Assembly (NCBI RefSeq): GCF_000511385.1 | Contig: NC_023137.1 | Coordinates: 3,107,001-3,171,000, forward strand | DNA: 64,000 nt | Direction of reading: 5' to 3' | From: Phaeobacter gallaeciensis DSM 26640 | GTDB taxonomy: Bacteria > Pseudomonadota > Alphaproteobacteria > Rhodobacterales > Rhodobacteraceae | Part shown: one piece after another, positions 17,403 to 25,999 of the stretch | Layout of the letters: the number at the start of each line of letters is the position of its first letter | Position numbering within the stretch: the first letter of the stretch is position 1 | The notes under the pieces: generated by a model | The model's input: the letters and a program-made list of their open reading frames with translations, nothing else | What the model was told of the DNA's origin: nothing | Database searches by the model: none | Program-made: the position numbers and the translations under genes

Positions 17403-17429
17403 CGACAACCTTGTGAAAGTTTCGTGACA
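17403..17429 (-). promoter_or_regulatory. Pho box array upstream of phnG
   Basis: On the minus strand three half-sites TGTCA, TTTCA and TGTCG follow each other at exactly 11-bp steps, the pattern of PhoB-binding Pho boxes. The array ends 82 bases before phnG and its distal half-site touches the phnF start codon (17429). Confidence 0.65.
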
Positions 17430-18187
17430 TGGCCCGCACCCCAGTATGGAAATCCATCGCCATCAGTCTCACCGATGATATCGCGCAAGGCCGCTATCAG
17501 ACGGGAGACAAGCTGCCACCCGAAGTGCAGCTCTCAGGCAGGTTTGGCGTGAACCGCCACACCGTCCGTCGCGCTCTTTCAGACATGGCCGATCAGGGCC
17601 TGGTCCACGCCCGACGTGGCGCCGGGGTCTTCGTTGCGGCGCAGCCCACCGATTACCCCATCGGCAAACGGGTGCGATTTCACCAGAACCTTGCCCGTCT
17701 GGGGCGCATTCCCGCCAAGAGGATCCTGACGCTAGAGACCCGCGCCGCAGGTCAGCGCGAAGCCGAGGCGCTCAGGTTGGAAGCAGGTGCAGCTGTTCAC
17801 GTATATGACGGACTCTCGCTTGCTGATGGGCAGCCGATTGCACTGTTTCAAAGTGTCTTTCCGGCCGCACCGTTGCCAGGGCTTCTCAGCGCTCTGGAGG
17901 AAACGCATTCGGTAACGGCAGCGCTGAAACACTGCGGCATCCAAGATTTCACCAGAGTAGAAACCCGCATCACAGCCAAACTGGCAACAGCGACGCAGGC
18001 CCTGCACCTCAAGATTTCCGAAGGAAGTCCCATTCTGCGAACAACCGGGATCAACGCCACACCGGGCGACGACCCGATAGAGTTCGGTCGCACATGGTTT
18101 GCCGGAGACCGCGTGACCTTGACCGTCAGCGATCAGGACAATCCTGAAACGAACGGGCGGCGTAGGCAATCAACCAGGGCGTTCTGA
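17429..18187 (+). CDS. phnF: GntR-family (HutC type) phosphonate regulator PhnF
   Basis: Transcription regulator, 252 aa. An N-terminal winged helix-turn-helix (about residues 5-70) reads QTGDKLPPEVQLSGRFGVNR then HTVRRALSDMADQGLVHARR; the C-terminal UTRA effector domain follows (PIGKRVRFHQNLARLGRIPA onward). Divergent from phnG and read toward the hexapeptide transferase, whose 3' end it overlaps by 18 bases. It likely represses the phn genes and itself through the inverted repeat at 17344-17372. The Pho-box array overlaps its start codon, so PhoB binding could also affect its expression. Confidence 0.92.
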   Translation: MARTPVWKSIAISLTDDIAQGRYQTGDKLPPEVQLSGRFGVNRHTVRRALSDMADQGLVHARRGAGVFVAAQPTDYPIGKRVRFHQNLARLGRIPAKRILTLETRAAGQREAEALRLEAGAAVHVYDGLSLADGQPIALFQSVFPAAPLPGLLSALEETHSVTAALKHCGIQDFTRVETRITAKLATATQALHLKISEGSPILRTTGINATPGDDPIEFGRTWFAGDRVTLTVSDQDNPETNGRRRQSTRAF

Positions 18188-18823
18188 AACCGAAGCATCG
18201 ACGAGTGTTAGCTCGTATTTCTCTAGAAACGCCTCAGCACAGAGCAATCGGAAGTCGGGTACAGTCGCCCTCAGTCGCGCATGATCCCAGTTCCACCAGG
18301 CCAAAGCCATCATGCGGTCGGCGACAGATTCGCTATAGCGTCGCCGGATCAGCCGGGCCGTATTCCCTCCGACAATTGTGTAAGGGGCAACATCTTTTGT
18401 CACCACAGCCCCTGCCGCGACAACGGCTCCATGACCAATGGTCACCTCCGGCTTGATCAGCGCGCCGTGACCGATCCAGGTATCGTGTCCAATATGAGCC
18501 AGACGACTGGCGCGGTGATCAAACCAAGCAGCATCATCCTCGATATCTTCCCAATAGTGGGAGGACCGATAGAGGAAATGATGCAGAGAGGCTTTTTGCA
18601 GCGGATGATCCGTCGCCCCAATGCGGGTGGTGCTGGCGATATTGGAGAATTTTCCAATCCGCGCATTGGCGATATCGCAGTTTCGATCACAGTAGCTGTA
18701 GTCGCCAAACTGGCTGTTCAGCACGCGACTGTCTGCGCCGATTTCGACAAAAGCGCCGAACTCGCTGTTTGTAACGGCACAGTTGGGATGTAAATACGGG
18801 TGATCGGCTGAGAGACGAGGCAT
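18170..18823 (-). CDS. Phosphonate-locus hexapeptide-repeat acetyltransferase (TIGR03308 type)
   Basis: Left-handed beta-helix transferase, 217 aa, of the family repeatedly found in phn loci. Hexapeptide repeats are clear (CAVTNSEFGAFVEIGADSRV, then HIGHDTWIGHGALIKPEVTI and GHGAVVAAGAVVTKDVAPYT), with the CAT/NodL-like insert HFLYRSSHYWEDIEDDAAWF. It lies 48 bases after phnE2, so it is probably the last gene of the phnCDE transcription unit. Substrate is unproven; acetylation of aminoalkylphosphonates (the role of PhnO in E. coli) is one possibility. Its 3' end overlaps phnF. Confidence 0.85.
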   Translation of the reverse strand: MPRLSADHPYLHPNCAVTNSEFGAFVEIGADSRVLNSQFGDYSYCDRNCDIANARIGKFSNIASTTRIGATDHPLQKASLHHFLYRSSHYWEDIEDDAAWFDHRASRLAHIGHDTWIGHGALIKPEVTIGHGAVVAAGAVVTKDVAPYTIVGGNTARLIRRRYSESVADRMMALAWWNWDHARLRATVPDFRLLCAEAFLEKYELTLVDASVSERPG

Positions 18824-18871
18824 CTGATAGCTTTCAGTAAGATATGACGGGAAGATGACACCCCCGGACAG

Positions 18872-20242
18872 TCAGGGCAGTAACATCGCGGCCCCTTGGC
18901 GGCGCGCCTTGCGACCCGGTTCACCCTTGATCAAGCGGCGACGAAGCCAGCCAGAGAGCCAGTCCATCAACATCACCATGAGGATGATCAATACGATGTA
19001 GTATGCGACTTCTTCCCAATCTTTCTGGGTGATGATTGCCTGCGTCAGTAGCAGTCCGATGCCACCGCCGGTGATGGCGCCAATAATTGTCGCGCTGCGG
19101 GTGTTCGACTCAAGAAAGTAGAGCAGCTGACTGAGCAAGACCGGTGTAATTTGCGGGATCACGCCAAACCGGTAGCGCTGCGCCGGCTTGGCGCCGGTTG
19201 AGGCAACGCCCTCGATCTGTTTCTGATCGACGTTTTCCAATGCTTCGGAGAAGATCTTGCCGAAGGTACCGGTATCCGTCACCAGAATTGCCAGCGCACC
19301 GGTCAACGGACCAGGGCCGAAGGCCCGTGCCAGAACAACGGTCCAGATCAGCGAGTCCACCCCGCGCACAAAGTCGAACACACGACGGGTGGCAAAGCGA
19401 ACCGCACGCAGCGGCATGAAATTCCGGGTGGCCGCGAATGCCAGCGGAAGCGCAATCAAACCTGCCCCCATCGTTCCCAGAAATGCCATCAGAAGTGTTT
19501 CAAAAATCGCCCAAGCGACATCCTGATGACGCCACATCTTGTTGGTCCAGAAATCATGAAAAATCGCACCCGCTTCGCCGGTTGCGGCCCGCGTCATCAG
19601 TTCACCGATGCCCATGCCGTGGTACGGACTGTCCAGGGTGAAGAAAAACAGCTCCCAACCGGCAAAATAGCGAAACACCTCCGCCCGGTTGCGGGTCACT
19701 GTCAGGCGCCCGGCGTCCGTAGTGACGGCCAGCCGGTTCTTGGAGGCGTTGATCCAATCCGGCAAATCCCCTGCCGGGAATTCCGCCTGGACACCGGCAC
19801 TGCGGCTTGGCGTTGCGCGAATAGTACCATAGCCGGGTATGTCAAAGGCGATGGTCTCAGGACCGAACCGGACCTCATAGCCATCTTCGAGGTCGACGAT
19901 CGTAACCTTCGAAGAAGTATCGGCAAGCGTCACCCACTCCGGAGACTGCCCGTCCGGATAGGCGCCCTTGCGCTCTCCCTCGATGGCCACGCTGACGGCA
20001 CCGCTGCGGTTGTCACGGGTGACGTGGGTTTTGTAACTGTAGCTGTCTGCTACCAATGTGCGCGCATTCTTCGGGTTCATTCGCTCGGCCAGGCCCGCCA
20101 CATCAAAGGCGACGAACACATAGGCAAGATAGGCAAGCACCAAGAGCGGCAACGCCAGGCTCAAGGCACGCTTGCGCATGAACAGGCGTTCCATATCCAA
20201 TTTGCGCAGAGTCGGAGGGACGGTCGTGTCAAAAGTCGTCAT
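18872..20242 (-). CDS. phnE: Phosphonate ABC transporter permease PhnE (long form, second copy)
   Basis: Inner-membrane permease of the phosphonate importer, 456 aa. A first membrane segment at residues 27-46 is followed by about 170 residues without membrane segments, predicted periplasmic (contains RTLVADSYSYKTHVTRDNRS and RATPSRSAGVQAEFPAGDLP). Then comes the usual PhnE membrane core from about residue 235, with the EAA loop GVASTGAKPAQRYRFGVIPQ near 347 that contacts the ATPase. The core alone is the size of phnE1. It overlaps phnE1 by 4 bases, so the two permeases probably form a heterodimer. Confidence 0.92.
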   Translation of the reverse strand: MTTFDTTVPPTLRKLDMERLFMRKRALSLALPLLVLAYLAYVFVAFDVAGLAERMNPKNARTLVADSYSYKTHVTRDNRSGAVSVAIEGERKGAYPDGQSPEWVTLADTSSKVTIVDLEDGYEVRFGPETIAFDIPGYGTIRATPSRSAGVQAEFPAGDLPDWINASKNRLAVTTDAGRLTVTRNRAEVFRYFAGWELFFFTLDSPYHGMGIGELMTRAATGEAGAIFHDFWTNKMWRHQDVAWAIFETLLMAFLGTMGAGLIALPLAFAATRNFMPLRAVRFATRRVFDFVRGVDSLIWTVVLARAFGPGPLTGALAILVTDTGTFGKIFSEALENVDQKQIEGVASTGAKPAQRYRFGVIPQITPVLLSQLLYFLESNTRSATIIGAITGGGIGLLLTQAIITQKDWEEVAYYIVLIILMVMLMDWLSGWLRRRLIKGEPGRKARRQGAAMLLP

Positions 20243-21108
20243 TGTTTGGCTCCGTGGGTCAACCGGTCACGCAGCAGGCCCGACAGTTGATCCACCAGGA
20301 CGATGGTGAAAAACAGCAGAAGAAAGATTGCAGCGGCCTCGTCGTAGCGGCCCTGCCCCCAGGACATCGCGTTGCGCAACTCATACCCGATGCCGCCGGC
20401 CCCTACAAAACCGAGGATAGCCGAAGCCCGAATATTGATTTCAAACCGCAAGAGCGCGTAGCTGACGTAGTTTGGGCCAACCTGGGGGAAAACGCCCAAC
20501 ACCATGCGCTGCGCCCAGCCAGCACCGACAGAGGCCAGCCCTTCGACTGGTTTCAGGGATGCATTTTCATTTACTTCCGAGAACAATTTCCCCAGAGCGC
20601 CCGCCGTATGAATTGCAATGGCAATCATCGCTGGCACAGGGCCGCCACCCAGAAGAAAGATCAGAACCAGCGCGATCACGATTTCCGGGATCGCGCGGAA
20701 GATATCCAATAACCGGCGAAAGACCGGGATCAAGGACGGCCAGCGGGCCAGACCCCGCGTCGCCAACAGCGACAGAAGAGTTCCGAAAATCGCACCAATC
20801 AGCGTGGCCGCAGCCGCGATATTCAGCGTCTCGACCAGCGCGGGGAAAAACTGCAAAACATGTGCAGGCAGGAGGGAGAGCTTCTCAACCGCTTCTGACA
20901 GCACCTCGGAAGGGTAGTCGAAAACATGGGTAATGCCATTCCAGAATGAGCCGGCATTGCGATCATCTGCAATCCGGAAACCGGCTGCCATCATAGCGAC
21001 AAATACCGCCAGAATGACCCCGCCATACAAGCGCTTTCGCTGGATTAGTGCCTGATACTCGGCCTGTATATCAGCCACTGGCCGGGCCGAGACTGTTGCA
21101 TGTGTCAT
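20239..21108 (-). CDS. phnE: Phosphonate ABC transporter permease PhnE (first copy)
   Basis: Permease of 289 aa from ATG 21108 (AGGATC upstream); in-frame starts up to 21216 would add an unconserved N-terminus that reads into the terminator region. Multiple membrane helices begin at LYGGVILAVFVAMMAAGF. The EAA-type loop GLASVGAGWAQRMVLGVFPQ lies near residue 193. Paired with the longer phnE2 directly downstream; uptake also needs PhnC and PhnD upstream. Confidence 0.93.
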   Translation of the reverse strand: MTHATVSARPVADIQAEYQALIQRKRLYGGVILAVFVAMMAAGFRIADDRNAGSFWNGITHVFDYPSEVLSEAVEKLSLLPAHVLQFFPALVETLNIAAAATLIGAIFGTLLSLLATRGLARWPSLIPVFRRLLDIFRAIPEIVIALVLIFLLGGGPVPAMIAIAIHTAGALGKLFSEVNENASLKPVEGLASVGAGWAQRMVLGVFPQVGPNYVSYALLRFEINIRASAILGFVGAGGIGYELRNAMSWGQGRYDEAAAIFLLLFFTIVLVDQLSGLLRDRLTHGAKQ

Positions 21109-21219
21109 GACTGGGATCCTGTTTTGCGGCAACTGTGTCATCAGCCGACGGGACAGTGACGCTATCGAAAGAGCATCTTCGCTGACCTGTGCGGACTCTT
21201 GGCAATTGGCCGACAAAAA

Positions 21220-21257
21220 TGGCGGGGGCGATGCTCATCGCTCCGCCCCCACACGCT
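21220..21257 (-). terminator. Hairpin with T-run between phnD and phnE
   Basis: On the minus strand a GC-rich stem (GGCGG..GCGATG/CATCGC..CCGCC with one bulged base per arm) is followed by TTTTT. It sits just after phnD, where a partial terminator would let the binding protein be made in excess over the permeases. Confidence 0.7.
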
Positions 21258-21269
21258 TTGGTGCTGAAA

Positions 21270-22178
21270 TTAGTTGGACTTCAACTTTCGTGCTTCGATA
21301 ATCACCTCATAAGCATCATGGGTGATCGGCATGAAACCCTTGGCCTCGCCTGCGGCTACGCCGTAAAAACAATCGGCGTCCATTGATTTCAGGGATGCCA
21401 TCAGGCCGGTCATCTTCAGTTTTACGTCCTCGGGCAGCTCTGTACGCAGAACCACGGGACCTTCGGGGATCGGCTTCGATTGCCAGATCTGCACCAGATC
21501 ATTCATGTCAACGAGGCCCGCATCGACGGCACGACGCAGCGCACCCGAATTGAAACCATCTTCCCATTCGCCCAGGCCATCGGCCCAACTGACGCCCGCA
21601 TCCACATCGCCATTGGCGACCGCAACAATGGTCTGTTCATGGCCGCCGGTGAATTTCACTTCACCAAAATAATCGCCCGACGTCATTGTCGCGCCGGTTG
21701 CTTCGGGGATCTCAATTGAGGGAATCAGAAACCCGGAGGTGGAGTTCGGGTCACCAAAGCCAAAGGTCTTGCCCTGCATATCGTCCAGCGACGTGATGCC
21801 GCTGTCCTTGCGGGCAAAGCCGATGGAGTAGTAGCCGTAGCCGCCGTCGTTATTGACCTTCACGAGGATAGGCTCAACGGCGGCCGGATCGCTCAGGTAG
21901 GTCTTGGCGTAACCCGATGCGCCCAACCAGGCCATATCAATGGTGCCGCCCAACAAGCCTTGAATGACGCCGTTGTAATCTGCTGGGGCGAAGAGTTTGG
22001 TTTCAACACCAAGAAGATCTTCAGTTTTCTGGCGCAGACACTCGTTGTTGTTCAAACGATCCTGAGCATTCTCGCCACCAAGAATACCAATGCGGAACTC
22101 CTGGATCTCCGAGGTGTCAGCCAGAACCGGCGTGGTCAGGGCTGTGGTCGCCAGAATGGCGGTAAACAGGTTTTTCAT
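21270..22178 (-). CDS. phnD: Phosphonate-binding periplasmic protein PhnD
   Basis: Substrate-binding protein of the phosphonate ABC importer, 302 aa from ATG 22178. A Sec signal peptide MKNLFTAILATTALTTPVLA ends at residue 20. The mature part has GILGGENAQDRLNNNECLR, LLGGTIDMAWLGASGYAKTY and GFGDPNSTSGFLIP, typical of the PhnD/phosphite-binding family, which grips the phosphonate with Ser/Thr side chains. A longer frame from 22250 exists but would hide the signal peptide. Phosphite or another phosphonate specificity cannot be separated by eye. Confidence 0.94.
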   Translation of the reverse strand: MKNLFTAILATTALTTPVLADTSEIQEFRIGILGGENAQDRLNNNECLRQKTEDLLGVETKLFAPADYNGVIQGLLGGTIDMAWLGASGYAKTYLSDPAAVEPILVKVNNDGGYGYYSIGFARKDSGITSLDDMQGKTFGFGDPNSTSGFLIPSIEIPEATGATMTSGDYFGEVKFTGGHEQTIVAVANGDVDAGVSWADGLGEWEDGFNSGALRRAVDAGLVDMNDLVQIWQSKPIPEGPVVLRTELPEDVKLKMTGLMASLKSMDADCFYGVAAGEAKGFMPITHDAYEVIIEARKLKSN

Positions 22179-22236
22179 AGTTCGATCTCTCTGGTTGGTC
22201 ACCCCAGCACACAAACGGCCGGGTTTGGAAAAGCAA

Positions 22237-23055
22237 TCAAACAGCCGCAACGGGCTGGCGGCGCGGCTTGGTACGGTTCAGGGTCTCAATTTCAGTGGAG
22301 GTGGCGGCTTCGGAGAAATCGTCACCCGCACCATAGATTTCGCGGGCAACTCCCGTGGTCAGTTGCTCTGGCAGACCGTCAAAGACGATACGCCCATCGC
22401 GCATGCCGACAACGCGGTCGCAATAGCGGCGCGCCGTGTCCAGTGTATGCAAGTTCGCAATCACCGTGCGGCCGTCCTCTTCGTGAATGCGCCGGAGCGC
22501 CTCCATCACGGTCTGTGCGTTCATCGGGTCCAGTGAGGCAATCGGTTCATCGGCGAGAATGATCGCCGGATCCTGCATCAGGGCGCGGGCAATAGCGACG
22601 CGTTGCTGCTGACCGCCGGAGAGTGCCTCTGCCCGTTTGGCGGCATGTTCCGCGATACCCAGCCGTTCAAGGATGTCGATTGCGCGGTGGATGTCATCCA
22701 TTGGGTAGAGATTGAACAGCGTCGCCAAGGTTGAGCGTCGGTTGAGCGTGCCGTGCAGTACATTGGACACGACATCCATGCGCGGCACCAGATTGAACTG
22801 CTGAAAGATCATCGCGCAATCCGATTGCCAGGCGCGCTTCTCCTTGCCGCGCAATTGGGTCACGTCCCGCCCTTCGAAAAGGATCCGCCCCTCGCTGGCA
22901 TCGCCGAGCCGATTTATCATGCGCAACAGCGTGGATTTACCGGCCCCCGACCGGCCGATGATGCCGATCATGCATGGCTTATCGATATCCAGCGTAGCGG
23001 TATCCACCGCGATTTTATCGCCGAATCTCTTGGTCAGTTTGTCAATTCGCAGCAC
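22237..23055 (-). CDS. phnC: Phosphonate ABC transporter ATP-binding protein PhnC
   Basis: ATPase of the importer, 272 aa. I start it at GTG 23055, which has GGAG 6 bases upstream and gives the usual N-terminus [20 protein letters not shown]; an in-frame ATG at 23211 would add 52 residues across the promoter. Walker [10 protein letters not shown] at 34-42, signature [15 protein letters not shown], Walker [15 protein letters not shown]. First gene of phnCDE-E2-transferase. A Pho-box array lies 55 bases upstream. Confidence 0.93.
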   Translation of the reverse strand: MLRIDKLTKRFGDKIAVDTATLDIDKPCMIGIIGRSGAGKSTLLRMINRLGDASEGRILFEGRDVTQLRGKEKRAWQSDCAMIFQQFNLVPRMDVVSNVLHGTLNRRSTLATLFNLYPMDDIHRAIDILERLGIAEHAAKRAEALSGGQQQRVAIARALMQDPAIILADEPIASLDPMNAQTVMEALRRIHEEDGRTVIANLHTLDTARRYCDRVVGMRDGRIVFDGLPEQLTTGVAREIYGAGDDFSEAATSTEIETLNRTKPRRQPVAAV

Positions 23056-23109
23056 CTGAGGCTCCCGTCTCTGTCTGGGACTGCCTAAGGGGAGAGAGCA
23101 AAACTTGTG

Positions 23110-23136
23110 TGTCACCGCAGTGAAGCTTTTGTAACG
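23110..23136 (-). promoter_or_regulatory. Pho box array upstream of phnC
   Basis: Minus-strand half-sites CGTTA, CTTCA and TGACA at exact 11-bp steps, 55 bases before the phnC GTG. Each matches TGTCA only at 3-4 of 5 bases, so it is weaker than the phnG array, but the spacing and position are the same. Confidence 0.5.
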
Positions 23137-23231
23137 CCATCCCTCGTGGCTATCGGTGCCCCCTAGGCGCGCAGCTTCCAAGCCGCTATATGGCGGCAAA
23201 ACGCTGTCCACGAACCCAAGGAACCGCTGCC

Positions 23232-23921
23232 ATGTCTTTCGACCGCTCCATCAAGATCGCGCCGTCTATCCTGTCCGCTGACTTCGCCAACTTTGGCCAG
23301 GAAATTCAGGCCATCGAAGCCCAGGGGGCCGATTGGGTCCATATTGACGTGATGGACGGTCATTTTGTGCCCAATCTCACCTTCGGCCCGATGGCGGTGA
23401 AGGCCTTTCGCCCCCATGTGAAAACCGTGATGGACGTGCATTTGATGATCGCCCCAGTCGATCCCTATATCGACGCATATGCCGATGCGGGCGCCGATGT
23501 TCTGACCGCCCATGTAGAAGCAGGCCCACACATCCATCGCACCCTGCAGGCGATCCGTGCTGCCGGGATGAAAGCCGGTGTCGCGCTCAACCCCGGCACC
23601 CCAGCAGAAGCGGTGGCGCATCTTCTCGACCTGACCGATCTGATCTGCGTGATGACCGTCAACCCCGGTTTCGGCGGGCAGAAGTTCATCGATATGACCA
23701 GCAAGATCCGCAGCCTGCGCGAGATGATTGGTGATCGTCCGGTCCATATCGAGATTGACGGTGGCATTGATCCGAAAACCGCACCACTGGTTGCCGAAGC
23801 CGGTGCCGACGTTCTGGTAGCGGGCTCCGCCGTCTTCAAGGGGGGCTCTGTCGACAACCCTGAGATCTACGGCGAGAACATTCGCAACATCCGCGCCGCT
23901 GGAAGCGGTGTCTGGGCATAA
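23232..23921 (+). CDS. rpe: Ribulose-phosphate 3-epimerase
   Basis: Pentose-phosphate and Calvin-cycle enzyme interconverting ribulose 5-phosphate and xylulose 5-phosphate; TIM barrel, 229 aa. Family motifs are clear: [34 protein letters not shown] (metal-binding H and D), [14 protein letters not shown] and [23 protein letters not shown] 23232 follows AAGGAA; an upstream in-frame ATG (23190) lacks support. Divergent from phnC and followed by its own terminator. Confidence 0.96.
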   Translation: MSFDRSIKIAPSILSADFANFGQEIQAIEAQGADWVHIDVMDGHFVPNLTFGPMAVKAFRPHVKTVMDVHLMIAPVDPYIDAYADAGADVLTAHVEAGPHIHRTLQAIRAAGMKAGVALNPGTPAEAVAHLLDLTDLICVMTVNPGFGGQKFIDMTSKIRSLREMIGDRPVHIEIDGGIDPKTAPLVAEAGADVLVAGSAVFKGGSVDNPEIYGENIRNIRAAGSGVWA

Positions 23922-23946
23922 GACCCAGCGGGCAGATCCCCTGAAT

Positions 23947-23976
23947 AAGAGGCGTCCTGTCGGGCGCTTCTTTTCC
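23947..23976 (+). terminator. Intrinsic terminator after rpe
   Basis: Stem AAGAGGCGTCC/GGGCGCTTCTT with a TGTC loop, followed by TTCC. It lies between convergent rpe and the acyl-CoA ligase gene, and the A-rich left arm could make it work in both directions. Confidence 0.7.
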
Positions 23977-23984
23977 TTCTGGGA

Positions 23985-25490
23985 TCATACGGCGGGCAGT
24001 TGATCCGCAAAATGTGACAGCAGCACGTGCTTCAGTATCTTCCCTGTCGGTGCGGCTGGCAGCTGCTCCGTCAGGATGAAGAGACCAGGCCGTTTGTAGC
24101 CTGCAAGCTGCTCCGCCACGAAGGCACGCAATTCACTCACCTTTGGTTCATCCCCAACCGCCACCTGTACAAAGGCAACCACCTGCTCATCTCCTCCTTG
24201 CGGGCGACCGACTACAGCGGATTGAACCACCTGCGGGTGAGCGTTCAGCGCTGCTTCGACTTCTGGCGGAAAGACGTTGAAGCCTCCGTGGATGATCAGT
24301 TCCTTGGCACGCCCGTCAATATGTAGGTTGCCACTTTCGTCCAGCCGCCCCATGTCTCCGCTGCGCAACCAGCCCTCAGGATCAAGAACAGCTTGGGTTG
24401 CCTCCGGGTTGTCGAAATACCCCAGCATGACATTGCCGCCCCGCAGGCAAATCTCTCCCAACCCATCGCCACCACCCGGAACGCTCTGATCCAGACGCAC
24501 ATCGACACCCGGTAGCGGCGGACCTACCGACGTATCAGGATCACCCAAGCAGTTACGCGTGGCACAGATACCTGCGGTCGCCTCGGTCATGCCGTATCCG
24601 TTTTGCAAGGCAACGCCGTAAAACGCCTCGGCCCGACGTTTCCAATCGGGATCCAACGGCGCAGCACCGGACGACACATAGCGCAAATCCGGACTGCCGA
24701 GGTGGTCCAGCCCCTGCTCCTTGGCATATTGCATCACCAGCGCGTGCATCTGCGGCACTGCAGAGACAAGGGTGATGCCGGACCGCAACGCCTGATAAAA
24801 CCGCTCCGCCGTGAACCGTGTCTCAAGCCGCACCTCGGCTCCGATCATCACGGAAGCAGTTAAAACAGACGCAAGGCCAAACACATGGCTAAGAGGCAAC
24901 ACACCGTAGACCACGTCATCGACGGTCATATCGCGCAACCGTGCCGAGGCACCGCCGCCGAAATTCAGATTGTCGTGGCTTAGCATCACCCCTTTCGGAG
25001 CGCCGGTGGTGCCTGTGGTATAAAGGAGCACTGCCAACCCCTCGGGTATCTGCACGTGGGATCTGCCATCTGCATCCTTAGAAACAACATGCAGGCGGCC
25101 AAAGTCGCCTTCAATAGCCTGCGCGCCGAGGCGGCGGGCATGGGCGGCCGCGTCAGGCGAAGCCGCAGCGGTCAGCAGAACCACCACAGGCTTGGCATGA
25201 GCGAGGATGCGGTCGACCTCAGGCGCGCGCATCCGGGCATTGACCGGAACCGCCACGGCTCCCAGCTGTGATGTGGCAAACAACGCGGCGACCGCGGCGC
25301 AGCAATTCTCGCAGAGCAGCATCACCCGGTCACCCGGCCCGACACCTAGGTCGGCCAGATGTGTCCGTAATGCGTCGCAGGCCCGCGCGAGATCACCATA
25401 GGTCCAGCGCGTGCCACCACTGTCACCAAAAGCCGGGGCCTTGGGGCGTTGGCGCGCATGTTCTTCAAGGTATTCGTGCCATAGCGTCAT
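23985..25490 (-). CDS. AMP-forming acyl-CoA ligase (pim-operon type)
   Basis: ANL-superfamily acid:CoA ligase, 501 aa. The phosphate-binding loop LLYTTGTTGAPKGVMLSHDN lies near residues 155-175; QNGYGMTEATAGIC, WLRSGDMGRLDESGNLHIDG and the late catalytic lysine region AAPTGKILKHVLL are present. It is the last gene of a minus-strand beta-oxidation operon whose composition matches the pimelate/dicarboxylate (pim) operon, so a medium-chain or dicarboxylic acid is the likely substrate (inference). Start ATG 25490 follows AGGGG. Confidence 0.85.
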   Translation of the reverse strand: MTLWHEYLEEHARQRPKAPAFGDSGGTRWTYGDLARACDALRTHLADLGVGPGDRVMLLCENCCAAVAALFATSQLGAVAVPVNARMRAPEVDRILAHAKPVVVLLTAAASPDAAAHARRLGAQAIEGDFGRLHVVSKDADGRSHVQIPEGLAVLLYTTGTTGAPKGVMLSHDNLNFGGGASARLRDMTVDDVVYGVLPLSHVFGLASVLTASVMIGAEVRLETRFTAERFYQALRSGITLVSAVPQMHALVMQYAKEQGLDHLGSPDLRYVSSGAAPLDPDWKRRAEAFYGVALQNGYGMTEATAGICATRNCLGDPDTSVGPPLPGVDVRLDQSVPGGGDGLGEICLRGGNVMLGYFDNPEATQAVLDPEGWLRSGDMGRLDESGNLHIDGRAKELIIHGGFNVFPPEVEAALNAHPQVVQSAVVGRPQGGDEQVVAFVQVAVGDEPKVSELRAFVAEQLAGYKRPGLFILTEQLPAAPTGKILKHVLLSHFADQLPAV

Positions 25491-25554
25491 GGATCATCCC
25501 CTGTGATTTTACGGGCCGTGTCGGATCACTCGGCGCGGAAACAATGGGCGCACG

Positions 25555-25956
25555 TCAGCGGCGTATCCTTTTGAATACGCCACTTGCCGTGGCGAGGACG
25601 TGGCCACCGCTGTCCACCAGTTCGCCCGTGACATAGGCCAACGATGCGCCGCCACCGGTTGCTTTGGCCGTGGCCTCAACCCGGCCGGTGCGCGCAGCAG
25701 CCACATAAGAGAGGGTCAACGACACGGTGACCACCGGCGGGTGCGCCAGCACATCAAAATGCTGCGAGGCTGTATTGCCGCAAACCACATCCATCAATGT
25801 CGCGACGATGCCACCGTGCAGCAGCCCGTTGCGGTTGAGATGTTGCGGTGCGAGCTCCAATGAGACACGGCAGGCTCCAGTGCGCGTGTCAATCTCCGTG
25901 CGATAGCCGACCAGTTGCTGGCAGCCCGGGTCCTCAATAATCCGTTTAACCGGCAC
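25555..25956 (-). CDS. PaaI-type hotdog thioesterase
   Basis: Hotdog-fold acyl-CoA thioesterase, 133 aa from GTG 25956, which is preceded by GGAGAGG and keeps it clear of the upstream dehydrogenase gene; an in-frame ATG at 26052 would overlap that gene by 53 bases. The core motif LNRNGLLHGGIVATLMDVVC is the PaaI signature; it ends with the strand VLATASGVFKRI. In this operon it may release CoA from stalled intermediates. It is an extra gene relative to the pim set I recall. Confidence 0.82.
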   Translation of the reverse strand: MPVKRIIEDPGCQQLVGYRTEIDTRTGACRVSLELAPQHLNRNGLLHGGIVATLMDVVCGNTASQHFDVLAHPPVVTVSLTLSYVAAARTGRVEATAKATGGGASLAYVTGELVDSGGHVLATASGVFKRIRR

Positions 25957-25999
25957 GGGCGCCTCTCCGCCCTCAGCCGAGTTGGTTGACGATATCGGG

